DNA of 64,000 nucleotides. It comes from Amblyornis subalaris. Taxonomy: Eukaryota > Chordata > Aves > Passeriformes > Ptilonorhynchidae. The notes under the pieces are model-generated. The model saw only the letters and a list, made by a program, of their open reading frames with translations. It searched no databases and was not told the DNA's origin. This document shows, one piece after another, positions 12,268 through 23,100 of this stretch. The translations under genes were made by a program, and so were the position numbers. Where the stretch lies: contig JACAXG010000112.1 of NCBI GenBank assembly GCA_018881555.1, forward strand, positions 930,001 through 994,000, read 5' to 3'. The stretch's first letter is position 1. Every line of letters starts with the position of its first letter.

Positions 12268-12272
12268 CCATC
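12268..12272. repeat. Target-site duplication, right copy (CCATC), LTR D
   Basis: Exact repeat of 10665-10669. Confidence 0.83.
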
Positions 12273-15200
12273 CTATACAGGCAGGGAACGGAATGAATAT
12301 ACTGTGAATTTAGAGGTCAGCATATAACTATGCAGAAAACTTGAACTTACCTTTCAGATATTATGTTGTTGAAGTTATCAGCAAAATAATGCCATGGGGG
12401 AAAACACTGTTTTCAAAGCTATTTAAGTGTTTGTTCATGCTCCAGTGGAACAAGAAATCTATTTAAATGTAAATAATGAAATGCTAGAAGGCATGGCTCT
12501 TGGCATTAAACCCATGACAAATAAAGGCAATAAAATTTTGAATGCCTGCATTAAGGTAAAAATTATGCTAAACCTTCATCTTATATTATATACTTGCTTA
12601 TATTGTATGTTATATATACATGAGTATATGTGTTTCTTTTCATAAACACAAACCCATATATATACATATACTTTATCTCCTTGTGATATTTTTGGGTGTG
12701 TTTGGTTTTTTAAAAATGATTACTTCTGCATACCCTCCATCCAAAATTCCTCAAGAATTAGTTTAATTGGTNTCAACATTAAACCGCATCAAATCAGTAA
12801 AATTTCTTTTTCTAAATGCTTATATTTCATTGTGAATCAGGAAATTAGAGCAGTTATGTTTGTAAGTAAGATCAAATACCTGTAAGGCCTTTAAAAAATA
12901 TTAAGAAAGTCAGGGTTAAATTCCAAGCACTCAGGAAGGACATTTTCTGATCTTGTAACTCTTATAAATAAGTAAATTCTCCTGTTACCACATAATGAAC
13001 TCTTACAAGCATCAATGACTAGAGCATTAATTACATTAACTCCGGTAGGCATTCAAACTCAAAGCTTTATTCCCTTGTCTATGACTGTCAGGGAGAATAT
13101 TAGTGTCCGTTTATTAAACGTTTCATTTGGGCCTGTCTCTGCTATCTTCTCTCTATTCAGCCACTTCTGCTCATACCCAGTAATCTTTCTGAATTGGAGA
13201 TAGGCCAGAAAATACATTNTTCTTCACCAGGTTTTAATGTACCATTGGAACTGCAGTGCAAGGACAGATCGTTATTTCATATTTAATCAGTGAAGAGACC
13301 AAGACTTTTTATTCCATATTGTCAACATGGAGGACCAAGCCTAATAATAANGGCAATATTTTGTACCAAAAGGAATACATAATAGTGTAGGAGAGATTGT
13401 CAATAAGGAGATAGGCATGGGAAAAACGATGATTAAAAAACCTGATGAGAAGCTAGAGAAGTAAAGTTAGAAACAGAAGATGAAAGGCTGATGACTTGAT
13501 TTACATAATGAGAAAGATAGAACTCTGATGGCAGTGATGCAAAATATGCAAGGGATATAGGAAAGTTTAACAGGGAGAAATAAATATCTTAAGAAAGAAT
13601 TTAAAGGAAGATTTCCTGAAACCAAAGAATTTAACTCAGTAAATGTGGTCTGATAAACTATGTTTTTATTTCTAGATAAGATGGCCAAGCACTGACTTCT
13701 TGTTTGCAATTAAATGCCATCAACTGGCTCATATGCACAGTGCTTAGGGCTAGTGCACAGATTTCTCTCAAGGATTTTTGGACAGGTTCAAAAGGGAACC
13801 ACTTAAGCAGCATGGGCAATTAAGTCTGCATTGTTCAGTCTCACTCTATTATTTAACAAGATAGACTCCCCCAAAAGAGGGAATATAAAACATGCTAGAG
13901 GGGAAAAAAAACCAACAAAGAAACCCCAAACAACCACCTCATCAAACAAACAAAAAAATTAAAACAAAGCAAAACAAAAAACAAAATGAAGCAGAAAAAA
14001 ACCCAGAAACTGTAAAATGAAACGCCAAGTCAACAATAATAGAGTTCAACAGAGGCAGGTGAAGGCTTTCAGAAATAATTTACAAGTACACTGGGAAGTT
14101 TGCTGCCATATGGTGAAACACATTGTATGTTTGCCTCTGTTCTGACATTTGAATGTAGATTGGTAAAGGATGAAGCAGAGTTTCAGCCGGTTCAGACTAT
14201 GGGACNAGTATTTCTCCATGGTATCTGACTATCAGTTGGAACAACCTTATTCTGTTTCCCACCTCTTATTTTACAGGCAGCTGAGGAAGAATGGGATATT
14301 CTGGTTTTTTCTGTGTATATGGCTCTCTGATGCATTTTCTTCTGGAGGTGGGACTTAACTCATGTAACTCCATTTGGTTCTGTAATCTATAATGGTTAAT
14401 TGACTTTATAAAAAGACACCTGAACATCAGCCCTTCTACAAATTAAGACCAGTGATACCCTGAAAAAATATGTGAAGCTGTGGCCTGTTAGCAAGGATGA
14501 GGCAGAAACAATAGAGCAAGATATGTTGACTTTGAACATTAAAACCCTCCCCACAAAAACAAGCGAACAAGCAAACAAGCAGACAAAAACTCGTGTTATC
14601 TTTCTGACATTTACTTGAATGATTTGGAAGCATAAAAACGACTCAATAACAGCTTATTTTTATATTTACTAAAGCCTCTTCATGGCTGCTTGTTAGGCTT
14701 TAAACACCTTACTCAAATGCTGGAAGGATCTGATGAGGACACTGAACTCTTTATCTTCAAGTAATATTGTTTCAAAGAATCACCCTGATTCTGAACAAAT
14801 CTTCACTTTATGAGACTGTGGACTGAGAACAGAACAAGGGAGTTGCATAAGAATCAGCTACAGTCTAGCTGACTGCTGTCACTATTTTAAATATGCAGGC
14901 TGCTGCTTCTCCTGAAGGCAAAGCTACTGTCTCTTCTTTCTTTGCTGCTGTAGTTAGATACCCAAAAGAAGCAGATGGGTCAAAATAGTTCCATCTGCTT
15001 TTTTCTGTCATAAACTGAAAAAAGATATTTGGATTTTAGTAGCAGACTCATGACATTAAGAAGTAAGGAAAACTAGAAAAAATTGCATTTTGCTTTTGCA
15101 GTCCACCTTGCAGTTCATCTCTCAGAGGTTTTGTACCTCTAAATGNATAGAGAAATTTTAACTAGGTAACCAAAGTTTTGTGTTTATTAAACACACTTGG

Positions 15201-15568
15201 TATGGTATTAGTTGCTACTTATAGCTGCTATGTTTTGAGGTTGCAGCAGTGATATCATATATTTTGTTCCTACAAACCCACACAAACATTATGACTCAAA
15301 AATTTCTGTAAATATGAGAAAAAAGTATAATTACTATAAAATTAAGAAATGCAACAAGTAAGTTGCATTTTTTTCTTGTCTCTAGAGAACTGGTATGGTA
15401 AAAATATTTGATCATTTTACACAGATTGTAGCGGAGGGAACTAAGTAGCTAAACAAATTTACAAATTTGATTTTTACAAATATCGTATTTACAAATACGA
15501 TACCAAGTGTGTTTACAAATCCACAAATCGTCAGGTTGAACAGGAATTATTTCTGATGAAAATATGTT
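12273..15568. other. Unique AT-rich DNA, no gene seen
   Basis: Short ORFs only. An A/C-rich low-complexity stretch lies at about 13900-14010 (AAAC and AACA runs). A near-perfect palindrome is at 15481-15502. Confidence 0.55.
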
Positions 15569-15569
15569 G

Positions 15570-15770
15570 GAAGTTCCACCTCTCTCAGCCAGGACAGCTG
15601 ACCCAAACTAGTTAAAGCAATATTCCATACCGTGTTANGTTGTAGTCAGTATATAAACTGAGGGGGAAGCTGTCTGGGGTCCTCTTCTCAGGAGCTGGTT
15701 GTGCTGGTGGTAAGCTATTGCACTGTGCACCACTTGTTTTCTTTATCACATCCAAACCTGATTCCATACA
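15570..15770 (+). mobile_element. Fragment of avian ERV LTR (U3 end and R), plus strand
   Basis: The segment has, in order, CCAGGACAGCTGACCC, an ATATTCCATACC motif, a TATATAAA box at 15650-15657, and GCATTGTGC/CACTTGTTTT-like R sequence. From memory this matches the middle of a very common avian ERV LTR that begins TGTCCTGG. The same blocks, in opposite orientation, occur in the longer copy at 16236-16788. Neither LTR end is present, so this is a truncated copy. A few family-like bases continue to about 15870, but the sequence between is unfamiliar. Confidence 0.7.
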
Positions 15771-15973
15771 ATTCACATAATGCCTGGGTCCCATACTTAT
15801 CTGTATATCCCAATTAATCATCACAATGTTTCCTGTCTTTTGATATATACACAAATATTATTCCCCTAGCCTATGGGCCATCCCTTTAAAATTTCTGTTG
15901 ACTTGATTTAGTTGATGACTTTGGGCTCCATTTGCAATAGTAGTCCTTCAGGGCGGGAGTGGTGGTGTGTGGT

Positions 15974-16009
15974 GGTGGATTGTTGTATGCTGGTGGATTT
16001 TTGTATGCT
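15974..16009. repeat. Two tandem copies of an 18-bp unit (GGTGGATT..GTATGCT)
   Basis: 15974-15991 and 15992-16009 differ by only a couple of bases and are directly adjacent. Confidence 0.7.
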
Positions 16010-16146
16010 GAAGCCAGTCCTGGTTCCATCACCACTGCACTTGCCCGATTCTATCGTTACTGTGGTTGCTATATGCCCCGTGAACAGTATTACAGTAACA
16101 AATTACCCAGATTAATAGGGAATAAATTTTGATGAAACTGTGTTTT

Positions 16147-16151
16147 AAAAT
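16147..16151. repeat. Possible left target-site duplication (AAAAT)
   Basis: AAAAT precedes the tRNA-like segment. AAAGT follows the LTR at 16789-16793. Four of five bases match (one A/G transition), so this is suggestive only. Confidence 0.35.
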
Positions 16152-16227
16152 GCCTGGCTAGCTCACTTGGTAAAGCATGAGAGTTTTAATCTCAGGGTCA
16201 TGGCTTCATGCCCCTTGTTGGGTGGCA
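16152..16227 (+). pseudogene. Whole tRNA-Lys-like copy with CCA-like end, at PBS position of adjacent LTR
   Basis: The 73 nt at 16152-16224 follow the vertebrate tRNA-Lys sequence from the first acceptor base: GCCTGGCTAGCTCA (A-box region), AGCATGAGA, an anticodon loop reading TTTTAA (original CTT probably mutated), TCTCAGGGTC, a decayed T arm (GCTTCATGCCCC), and GTTGGG at the 3' side. GCA at 16225-16227 stands where mature tRNA carries CCA, which eukaryotic tRNA genes do not encode. Eight bases later the 3' end of a minus-strand LTR begins. The segment therefore sits, on the minus strand, exactly where that ERV would have its primer binding site, but complementarity covers the whole tRNA rather than about 18 nt. 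It could also be an ordinary tRNA pseudogene next to an LTR by chance. The stem pairing is too degraded for a functional tRNA. Confidence 0.78.
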
Positions 16228-16235
16228 AAAAGGGA

Positions 16236-16788
16236 TGGTGTGGTTTAGTCTATCAGGCAGCTAAACATGACATAGCCATTTGCTTGTTCTGCCCCCAGCA
16301 CTGGGACCAGGTAGAGAATAGGAAAAACAAAAGAAAATTTTTTGGTTGAGATAAAGGCTGTTTAGAAGAATAGAAAATGAGAGGTAAATAATAATGTTTG
16401 TCATTGTTAAATTACAACATGCAAAACAAGTGATGTACAATGCAATTTCTCAACACCTGCTGACTGATGTCCAGACAGTTCCCGAACAGTGGCCCCAGAC
16501 AGCTCTCCCACTAGTTTATGTACGGAGCATGATATCTATCATATGGTATGGAATATTCCTTTGGTCATTTGGGGTCAGTTGTCCCAGCTATGTCTCCTCC
16601 CAATTTATTGTACTCCCAAGCCTCCTTGCTAGCAGAGCAGTATGAGAAGCTGAGGAGTCCTTGACCACTGTTTGGCAACAACTAAAACATCAATGTGTTA
16701 GCAACATTATTCTCAACCTAAATCCAAAGCACGGCACTGTACCAGCTTCAGGGAAGAAAGTTAACTCTATCCCAGACCAACAAGGGCA
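16236..16788 (-). mobile_element. Avian ERV LTR (TGTCCTGG family), near full length, minus strand
   Basis: Read on the minus strand, it starts TGCCCTTG (family TGTCCTGG) and continues with GGATAGAGTTAACTTTCTTCC. It then has GGTACAGTGC, TTGGATTTAG, a segment resembling ATTCCATACC, a decayed TATATAAAC box (near 16508-16525), and a decayed TATTAAACTGTCTTTATCTC poly(A)/R block. It ends in TAAACCACACCA. I recognise this order as a widespread avian ERV LTR. The 3' end is followed by an 8-nt spacer and then tRNA-Lys complement on the minus strand. About 553 bp, moderately diverged. Confidence 0.82.
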
Positions 16789-16793
16789 AAAGT
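16789..16793. repeat. Possible right target-site duplication (AAAGT)
   Basis: Pairs imperfectly with AAAAT at 16147-16151. Confidence 0.35.
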
Positions 16794-17076
16794 GGAATTC
16801 ACATACTTTTTCCACACTGTGCAAAAAAGGGAGCTTATACTGACTCCATGAAAGTAAGCCTTGGAAATAATAGCAGAATACTTAACACAGAATATTTAAC
16901 ACAGCAGGATGACCTGGAAGACTGCAAGGCTGGAACCTGAGAGCCAGTTCAGGTGCACATTTATACTCCTTTTCCTTAGGCATTTTCATCTGAGCTCTAG
17001 TCATATCCTTGCAAAGACTCGGAACCCTGAAAACTTTGTTATAAGCAGCCATAATTCCCTTAGTCTTCCCTGCTCC

Positions 17077-17077
<1 letters not shown>

Positions 17078-17110
<33 letters not shown>
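17078..17110. repeat. Homopolymer, 33 consecutive C
   Basis: Uninterrupted C33 on the plus strand (G33 on minus). The length is likely approximate because of sequencing and assembly error in such runs. It has G-quadruplex (minus) and i-motif (plus) potential. Confidence 0.9.
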
Positions 17111-17112
<2 letters not shown>

Positions 17113-18445
17113 CAACCCCAACCTAAAATTCAGGACACTAGACTCGGGAGGCAAGCTACATAAAATGAGAGTCCCATACATGTGCAAGTCCTTGTCTTAC
17201 TTGAGTCAAACAGAATGTCATGACTTATTTCAGTTTAACTAAAATTTCATCCAAGGATTGTGCCTACAGGTGGGTGTAGTGTCTCTGAACTCCCTAAGAA
17301 GCTGGCAAATGCAGCTTACCCCAGCTGAAGAAGCTCTGCTCACTTAGAACAGCACATATGGGTCTAGTAAGAAAAATGGTGTTTGTACCACAGTTACTCG
17401 TGTGAGAAGAAAGCTGCTGAGCTGAACTAGATAACAAGGATGTTTCTTTCTTTGCAGAATACCCATCTCACAATTTGATTTTTTCACTGTTTTCTAATTC
17501 CAAAATCTTTAGATTAAGCACACTCGGTTTAATGTGATTAAAGCAGAGAATTTTCAGATCCTTAGTAATTTTGAATTTTTTAATTGCTCTTATAACAGTG
17601 TTTTAGACCTTTGACTTTTAAAGGTTTTTCGAGTAAGATCACAACTAAGTTGTACCAAAATGTCATGGAACAGCTGGCACCCTTATTTTGCAGATGACTG
17701 GCACTAAGGATCATCATAGATATGGGAAATGCCATTCTCCCATTAAAAAACTCTTGATTTATTTAAGATTTTATAATGCCAAACTGCAGCACGTCATTAC
17801 ATTTGAACAAGCAAGGTTTAATTGCTCTACCAATTCTTTTGTTTTCATGTGTTGTATCATGCCATTGTTCTTGAATTAAAGAGCTTTCTGCTGTATATCC
17901 TAGATGATATTTTTAAAATCAAAGAAATTACATCTGTCCAGAATGGTACTGACAAAATATATTTTTTAATGGATAACTGAGATAATTACAAATTTGGAAA
18001 AGATTGCAGTTACCCCAAACTCCTTTACAAATATGAAAGCAAATGAATGGGCTTCACATTTTCTGAACAGTATTGAGAAGAAATTTCCAGATTTCTGTTG
18101 TATTAGTTTTCCAAAGAACGTCTTAGTTTTCTGAGTGTGAGGTCAAAACTGGGCAAAGTTCTAATGTGTTCTAACTCCTCTAACTCAAAGTTCTAACTCC
18201 TATTGCTAAGTAAACCAAGGAACAGAGGCCTCAACACACCAGAGAAAACTAGGAAAAGTGATCCTTTCAGGAGTCAGACACAGACAATAATTTTTAAGTG
18301 TGATTATACCAGGTCTTTCTTTTAAGATGCAGCATTTTCATATGCTCACAGATCTCAGAAAGTTTTCCTTCCAGCACAAATTGTCCATGCTTAGTATTAT
18401 TTAATCTTACTTCCTTTCCTCACTTCCTTCCATGGAATATTATGA

Positions 18446-18535
18446 AATAAAAAAAAAAAACAACCAACCAACCCACCAACCCCAAAACAACAACAACAAA
18501 AAATCCAACCCCAAACAACAAACAAACAAAAATAC
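18446..18535. repeat. A-rich low-complexity, (CCAA)n and (AAC)n
   Basis: A-run followed by CCAACCAACC, then AACAACAACA and AAACAAACAA units. Confidence 0.8.
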
Positions 18536-19589
18536 AAATTCTACTTTAAAAAGTGACACTTTTAAAGTGTCGCTCGCACCACTAAATGCAATAGCAATAG
18601 AAATGTTTTCTTCATATTTATGGGTATTCATGTTCTAAAATAAGCTTTCCATTTTCAGTTTACATATAAAATTCACAAGTATTTTGGTTTCATTTGACAT
18701 AATGTTTCATAACTTCATATTTTGAAGGTTGATACAGTATTTTAGTATTGGCATCAAACAAATTTCAGACTTTTGAGTTGGCATTTTGAAGGACACTTTT
18801 CTACACCTTTTTAGACAGGTAACTGTAGCTGTATGTGGTATGAAAGGAAAAACTGAGTTATCTCAAAGGGAAAAAAATAAAGAAGAAAATCTTTCTGATC
18901 TTCTGTCANCTCTTTAAACTAAGTTTATAACTTCCTTGCAGACCATCACGTATAGAGCTGTCTGTGTAAGTTTTTATAGATTCTTCTGAGTCTGTGCAGC
19001 GATTGACCCAAACCTTGTTCCCACTCAGTTTTTGTTAAAACTAAAATCACTTGTGAGACAGGTTCTTTTTATAATCTTGAAAGATCTGGATCATAAATCA
19101 TGTGGCAGTCAAAGGAAGAACAACAATTCTATAGCCTACACTATAACACAATTGCAACACACAAAAAAATTATTATCAGCTTTAAAGAGAAATAGCTCAA
19201 CTCAGTCTGGTTTGGGCAGCATTTTTATAAAAACTTTGTTCTTTTTTTCAAATTATAAATATCATCATCTTGCAAAGTACTAGCATGAAAGTATTTCAAG
19301 ATAGTTTGAGACAATGAATGCTTGTAACATCATGAAAAAAAATGTGCAAAGGTAATTCAAGGTGAAAAAACATTGAAAAAAATTGCATAAGATTTGCTAA
19401 ATTTCAAAGTTACAGCTACTGTCTAGAATCCAAGCAGTAAAGAGTAGATAATGGCCCTGATTTTCCTTGTAAAATAGCTTATGAAATAACTTTTCATCAT
19501 GTTTCTAGTACTTTCTCTTCAGCTGTTGTGTATGAATTCTGTGCTGAACTGCTGGAATGCAATACACTGACTTATGTAACTTACAAGGA

Positions 19590-20115
19590 GGTCCGCTGGA
19601 GCAGATGTCCACCTGCAGTCCATGGGGCACCCCATGCTGGAGCAAGTGGATGTACCCAAAGGAGGCTGTGACTTCATGAGAAGTCCACACTGAAGCAGGT
19701 CCTGGAAGTCTCTGTGGGCCCATGAAGAGAAGAGCCCACACTGGACAGGTTTGCTGGCAGGACTTGTGACCCCATGGAGGACCCACACTGGAGCAGACTG
19801 TTCCAGAAGGACTGCGGGCCATGGAAGGGACCCATGCTAAAGAAGTTGATAAAGGACTGTCTCCCCTTGGTGGGACCCCATGCTGGAGCAGGGAAGGAGT
19901 GTGAGGACAAAGGAGCGGCACAGACTCTGTGATGAACTGACTGCAATCCCCATTTCCCATTCCCCTTTGCCACTTGGGGAAGAGGTAAAGGAATCAGGAG
20001 GGANGTTGAGGCCAGAAAGAAGGGAGAGGTGTGGGAAAGGTGTTTATAAGATTTGTTCTTATTTCTTATTGTCCTACTCTGATTTGATTAGTAGCAAGTT
20101 ACATTACGTTTTAGT
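19590..20115 (+). mobile_element. Fragment of dispersed avian repeat with internal imperfect units (ERV/LTR-type)
   Basis: GC-richer than its surroundings. Units around CCACACTGGAGCAG, GGACTG and CCATGG recur about six times between 19600 and 19900 at roughly 40-60 bp spacing. They are followed by AGGAGCGGCA, TGTGATGAACTGACTGCAA, CCCATTTCCCATTCCCC, and then TAAGATTTG, TTATTTCTTATTG and CCTACTCTGATTTGATT. From memory this order is shared by many copies in bird genomes and belongs to an ERV-derived repeat. I cannot name the family with confidence. ORFs on both strands here come from the repeated units. Confidence 0.6.
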
Positions 20116-23100
20116 CACATGGAATCTTAGTGTAGCGTACATAGTATAGTTCACCTTACCCTCTTCATGTAAGTTTGTGCCTTTTAAACAAGTCTTTGCA
20201 ATCTTACAACACTGCTGAGACACTTCATTTTTTTTTTTTTTTTTTTGCCATTTCTCGACAATGGAAACGAAGTCTTGGCTGCATGGAATATTTCAGAATA
20301 AGTGTTAGGGGGTATTTTTGCCTTTGAAGTGGTTTTACGTCTCAGATGAAAAAGCAAGTTAGAGATTGTAAAATAAAAAAGTCTCTGTAGCTTTGCAACT
20401 ATAACCAATTACAATTTACCCTGAAAAAAGATGTTCAAGAAAATCAAATTAGAATGTTATCACATATAAGAAATATTCTGTGTTTTTCTGAACATTTTTT
20501 ATTTATTATCTTGATATTCCAATAGCAGAATACTTGTTAAAGTTTTGTTTTTCAGCAATTATTTTTATATAATGAATATTTCTTTTTTAGATGAATCATA
20601 ANATTTAATTTTATCTATTTTTGGTATAATTGCAGTTGCAGAACCTTCTAGCACTTNAGAGGACCATTACTTATCATTATAACATTATGATGCAGCTGGT
20701 ATTTTCAGAGTTGAGGAAGTTTAAAGTATAAAAAATAAAACCAAAATCCTAATTGTGTATGTTTTATTTCACATGAGACAAATTGGGGTTTTGGATAATT
20801 TAGGTCATCGATCCACTCAATTAATATTTTGATTCTGTCCCTGATTAGTGGAAAAATAAAAAATATTCTGATTCCCATATGTATGTTAGAATAATTTTAC
20901 TGATCAAGACAAGGGAAAAAGTAATCTTNTTTTAATCATGTTTAGTTAGGCTTATTCCACAGTTTTAGCTGTTGTAGGTAGCAATCTTTATTAGACTGAA
21001 TTTCTGTAAGGATATACCTTCTCCAAACTGTTTCTTAGACAGTGTCAGTAAGTGACCAAAAGGCAGTGGTCTTGAGTTTTGAAATCGTTAGAAGTAAAAC
21101 TGTATTTTCTCATCCAGTATGTGCATATATCACTTAGTGTCACTTAGGTAGTGTAAACACTACCTCAGACTAGTTTGGAACAAAGTTTATAGTTTGCACA
21201 TGAATTTGCACTGCATTAACATTAAATGTGACACACAAAAGTGAAATATGAAAGTATGAAGGATGTAAACTACCAATTAGTCTCTGTTGCAGTTTTTAAT
21301 CAGAAACGGTTCCATTGTGGTAGGACAGAACAATCCAATTCATACAATAAAGAGGAGAATTTGTTGTAGCTTAATTACTCTGGATATCCCTGTGCAATTT
21401 TTTTATAATTTTTCAATAGAAATGGTGTTCCTAAATTATGTAGGTATTCGAAAATTTCACTCTTAGAGGATTCTCTCACTGAAAAACCGATTTTAAAATT
21501 TCCTTTTGTGACTTATTAAGACTCTTAATTGAGTAACTCAACTATGAAAAATATAATAAAGTGTGTAATGTTGATCTAAAGACCCTAAAAATGTTAAAGT
21601 CTGTGGGATGTTCCCTTTGATGGTAAAGCCCCAAAGATCATAGGCCTAGCATGGATGTTTTTCTTCACCTCTTCTTTCCTGTGCTATGAGCAGACAGTGT
21701 ACCCAAGAACATTAATGTTGACATGAAATTCCTTCTCCATGATTAGCATAGCAGAACTGCACAAATATAGCTGATCAAAACTATATAACAAATTACTGTG
21801 TTTGTAAAAGATAACTCAAAAATATTGCTTGAAGAGTGTTTCTGCTGATGGTTGATCTCAGTAACGGTGAGAAGGTGACTTGAAACCACTCTGTATTCCT
21901 CTTTTGAAGTTTACTAATTGTATGTTGTATTCAGAAAGTTCAAACACAGAGTTTTGCATTGCTCAAGATATATTTTTAATCTTACCAATAATGAGGTATC
22001 TATCCTTGACATAAAGTATGCATCTGATTGTAATACATTTTCTTTAAAAACACAGGATGGTAGTCCATTTACTTAAGCTAGAGTGTTGCAAGAGCTGGAA
22101 ATAGAGATGGAATAGAGATTAGTTTTGGGCATCAGCAAACAGTGTGTGAGAGGGTTTGTTGTTGTTATTATTTCCAAAGACAGGGTACTCTAGAGGACAT
22201 AAAGCCAGCCATAACAGAATGTGTTTGGAGTATAATAGAAAATCTGAATCTAGAGTATTTTGTTGTTTGTTTGCTTTTTTTCCCCTGAATGATGCTTCAC
22301 ATGGCAAATTGGCATTAATATTTTCTGACTTAGCACTACTTCTACTTACTGATTTTAAACATCTGATGTAAGTTTATTTTCATTTCATTTAGTAGCCCCA
22401 GGGCAAACTGAAATTTTGCTGCAGCTTATAAAGAGAGAAAGAGAAGAGAACCTGTCCAACAGACTAATGCTAACATGCTATGAAATCCATAGACAGTCTT
22501 GCTCCCTGAGGAATAGGTGTGGTGTTAGTATCATGTTGCTGAAATCCATTTTCTTGAATAAAATTGACAGATATGGTTTGAACATTACAAGACATTGGGA
22601 ATGGATTGAGGCAATATTAGACTTGCTGCCATTAGGAATGATGAAACACTGGAATGTCCTTTTTTGGGTAAGTCTGAGTACTGCAGTAAAAGTAAATGAA
22701 TAAAGGACAAACACTGTCCTCAATTAAAAATAATTTTCCTTCAGAATTTGTCTCCTACCTGCTATTAATTTGCTTCATAAAATTTTCCTGTAAGTCCTCT
22801 GGAGGACTGTGTTTCTTTGGCTGTAATTAGTACAGGTTTTGTTCTCTTTGTTCAGTCCTCACCAATCTTGAGCAAAATCACCTTGAGTAAAATCACTTTG
22901 TAGCTCCATCACTCTTGAGAGAAAAAATACATCTTGAGTAAAAGTCTTGAGCAAAATCTGACCCCATAAATTCTGCCATCCTTTTGGAATCAGTATTCCA
23001 CCTAGGCTTTGTTTTTCAGAAATTGCCATTTAATTATTCTTTAAATTTTTAGGGAAAATCAAATTCCAAGTCTCAGAAACGGAATACTTTGGTAGTTCAG

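Larger units (their letters stand above)
16794..19589. other. Unique AT-rich DNA with C33 tract and AAC-rich stretch
   Basis: No gene recognised. The region includes the uninterrupted C-run at 17078-17110 and an A/AAC-rich low-complexity run at about 18446-18535. ORFs crossing these runs translate to proline, glycine or asparagine runs and are spurious. Confidence 0.55.

Noticed and set aside
16152..16224. Functional tRNA-Lys gene
   Set aside because: Stems are disrupted, the anticodon loop is altered, and the CCA-like end indicates a reverse-transcribed copy.
16882..17187. ORFs with polyglycine or polyproline
   Set aside because: Produced by the C33 run.
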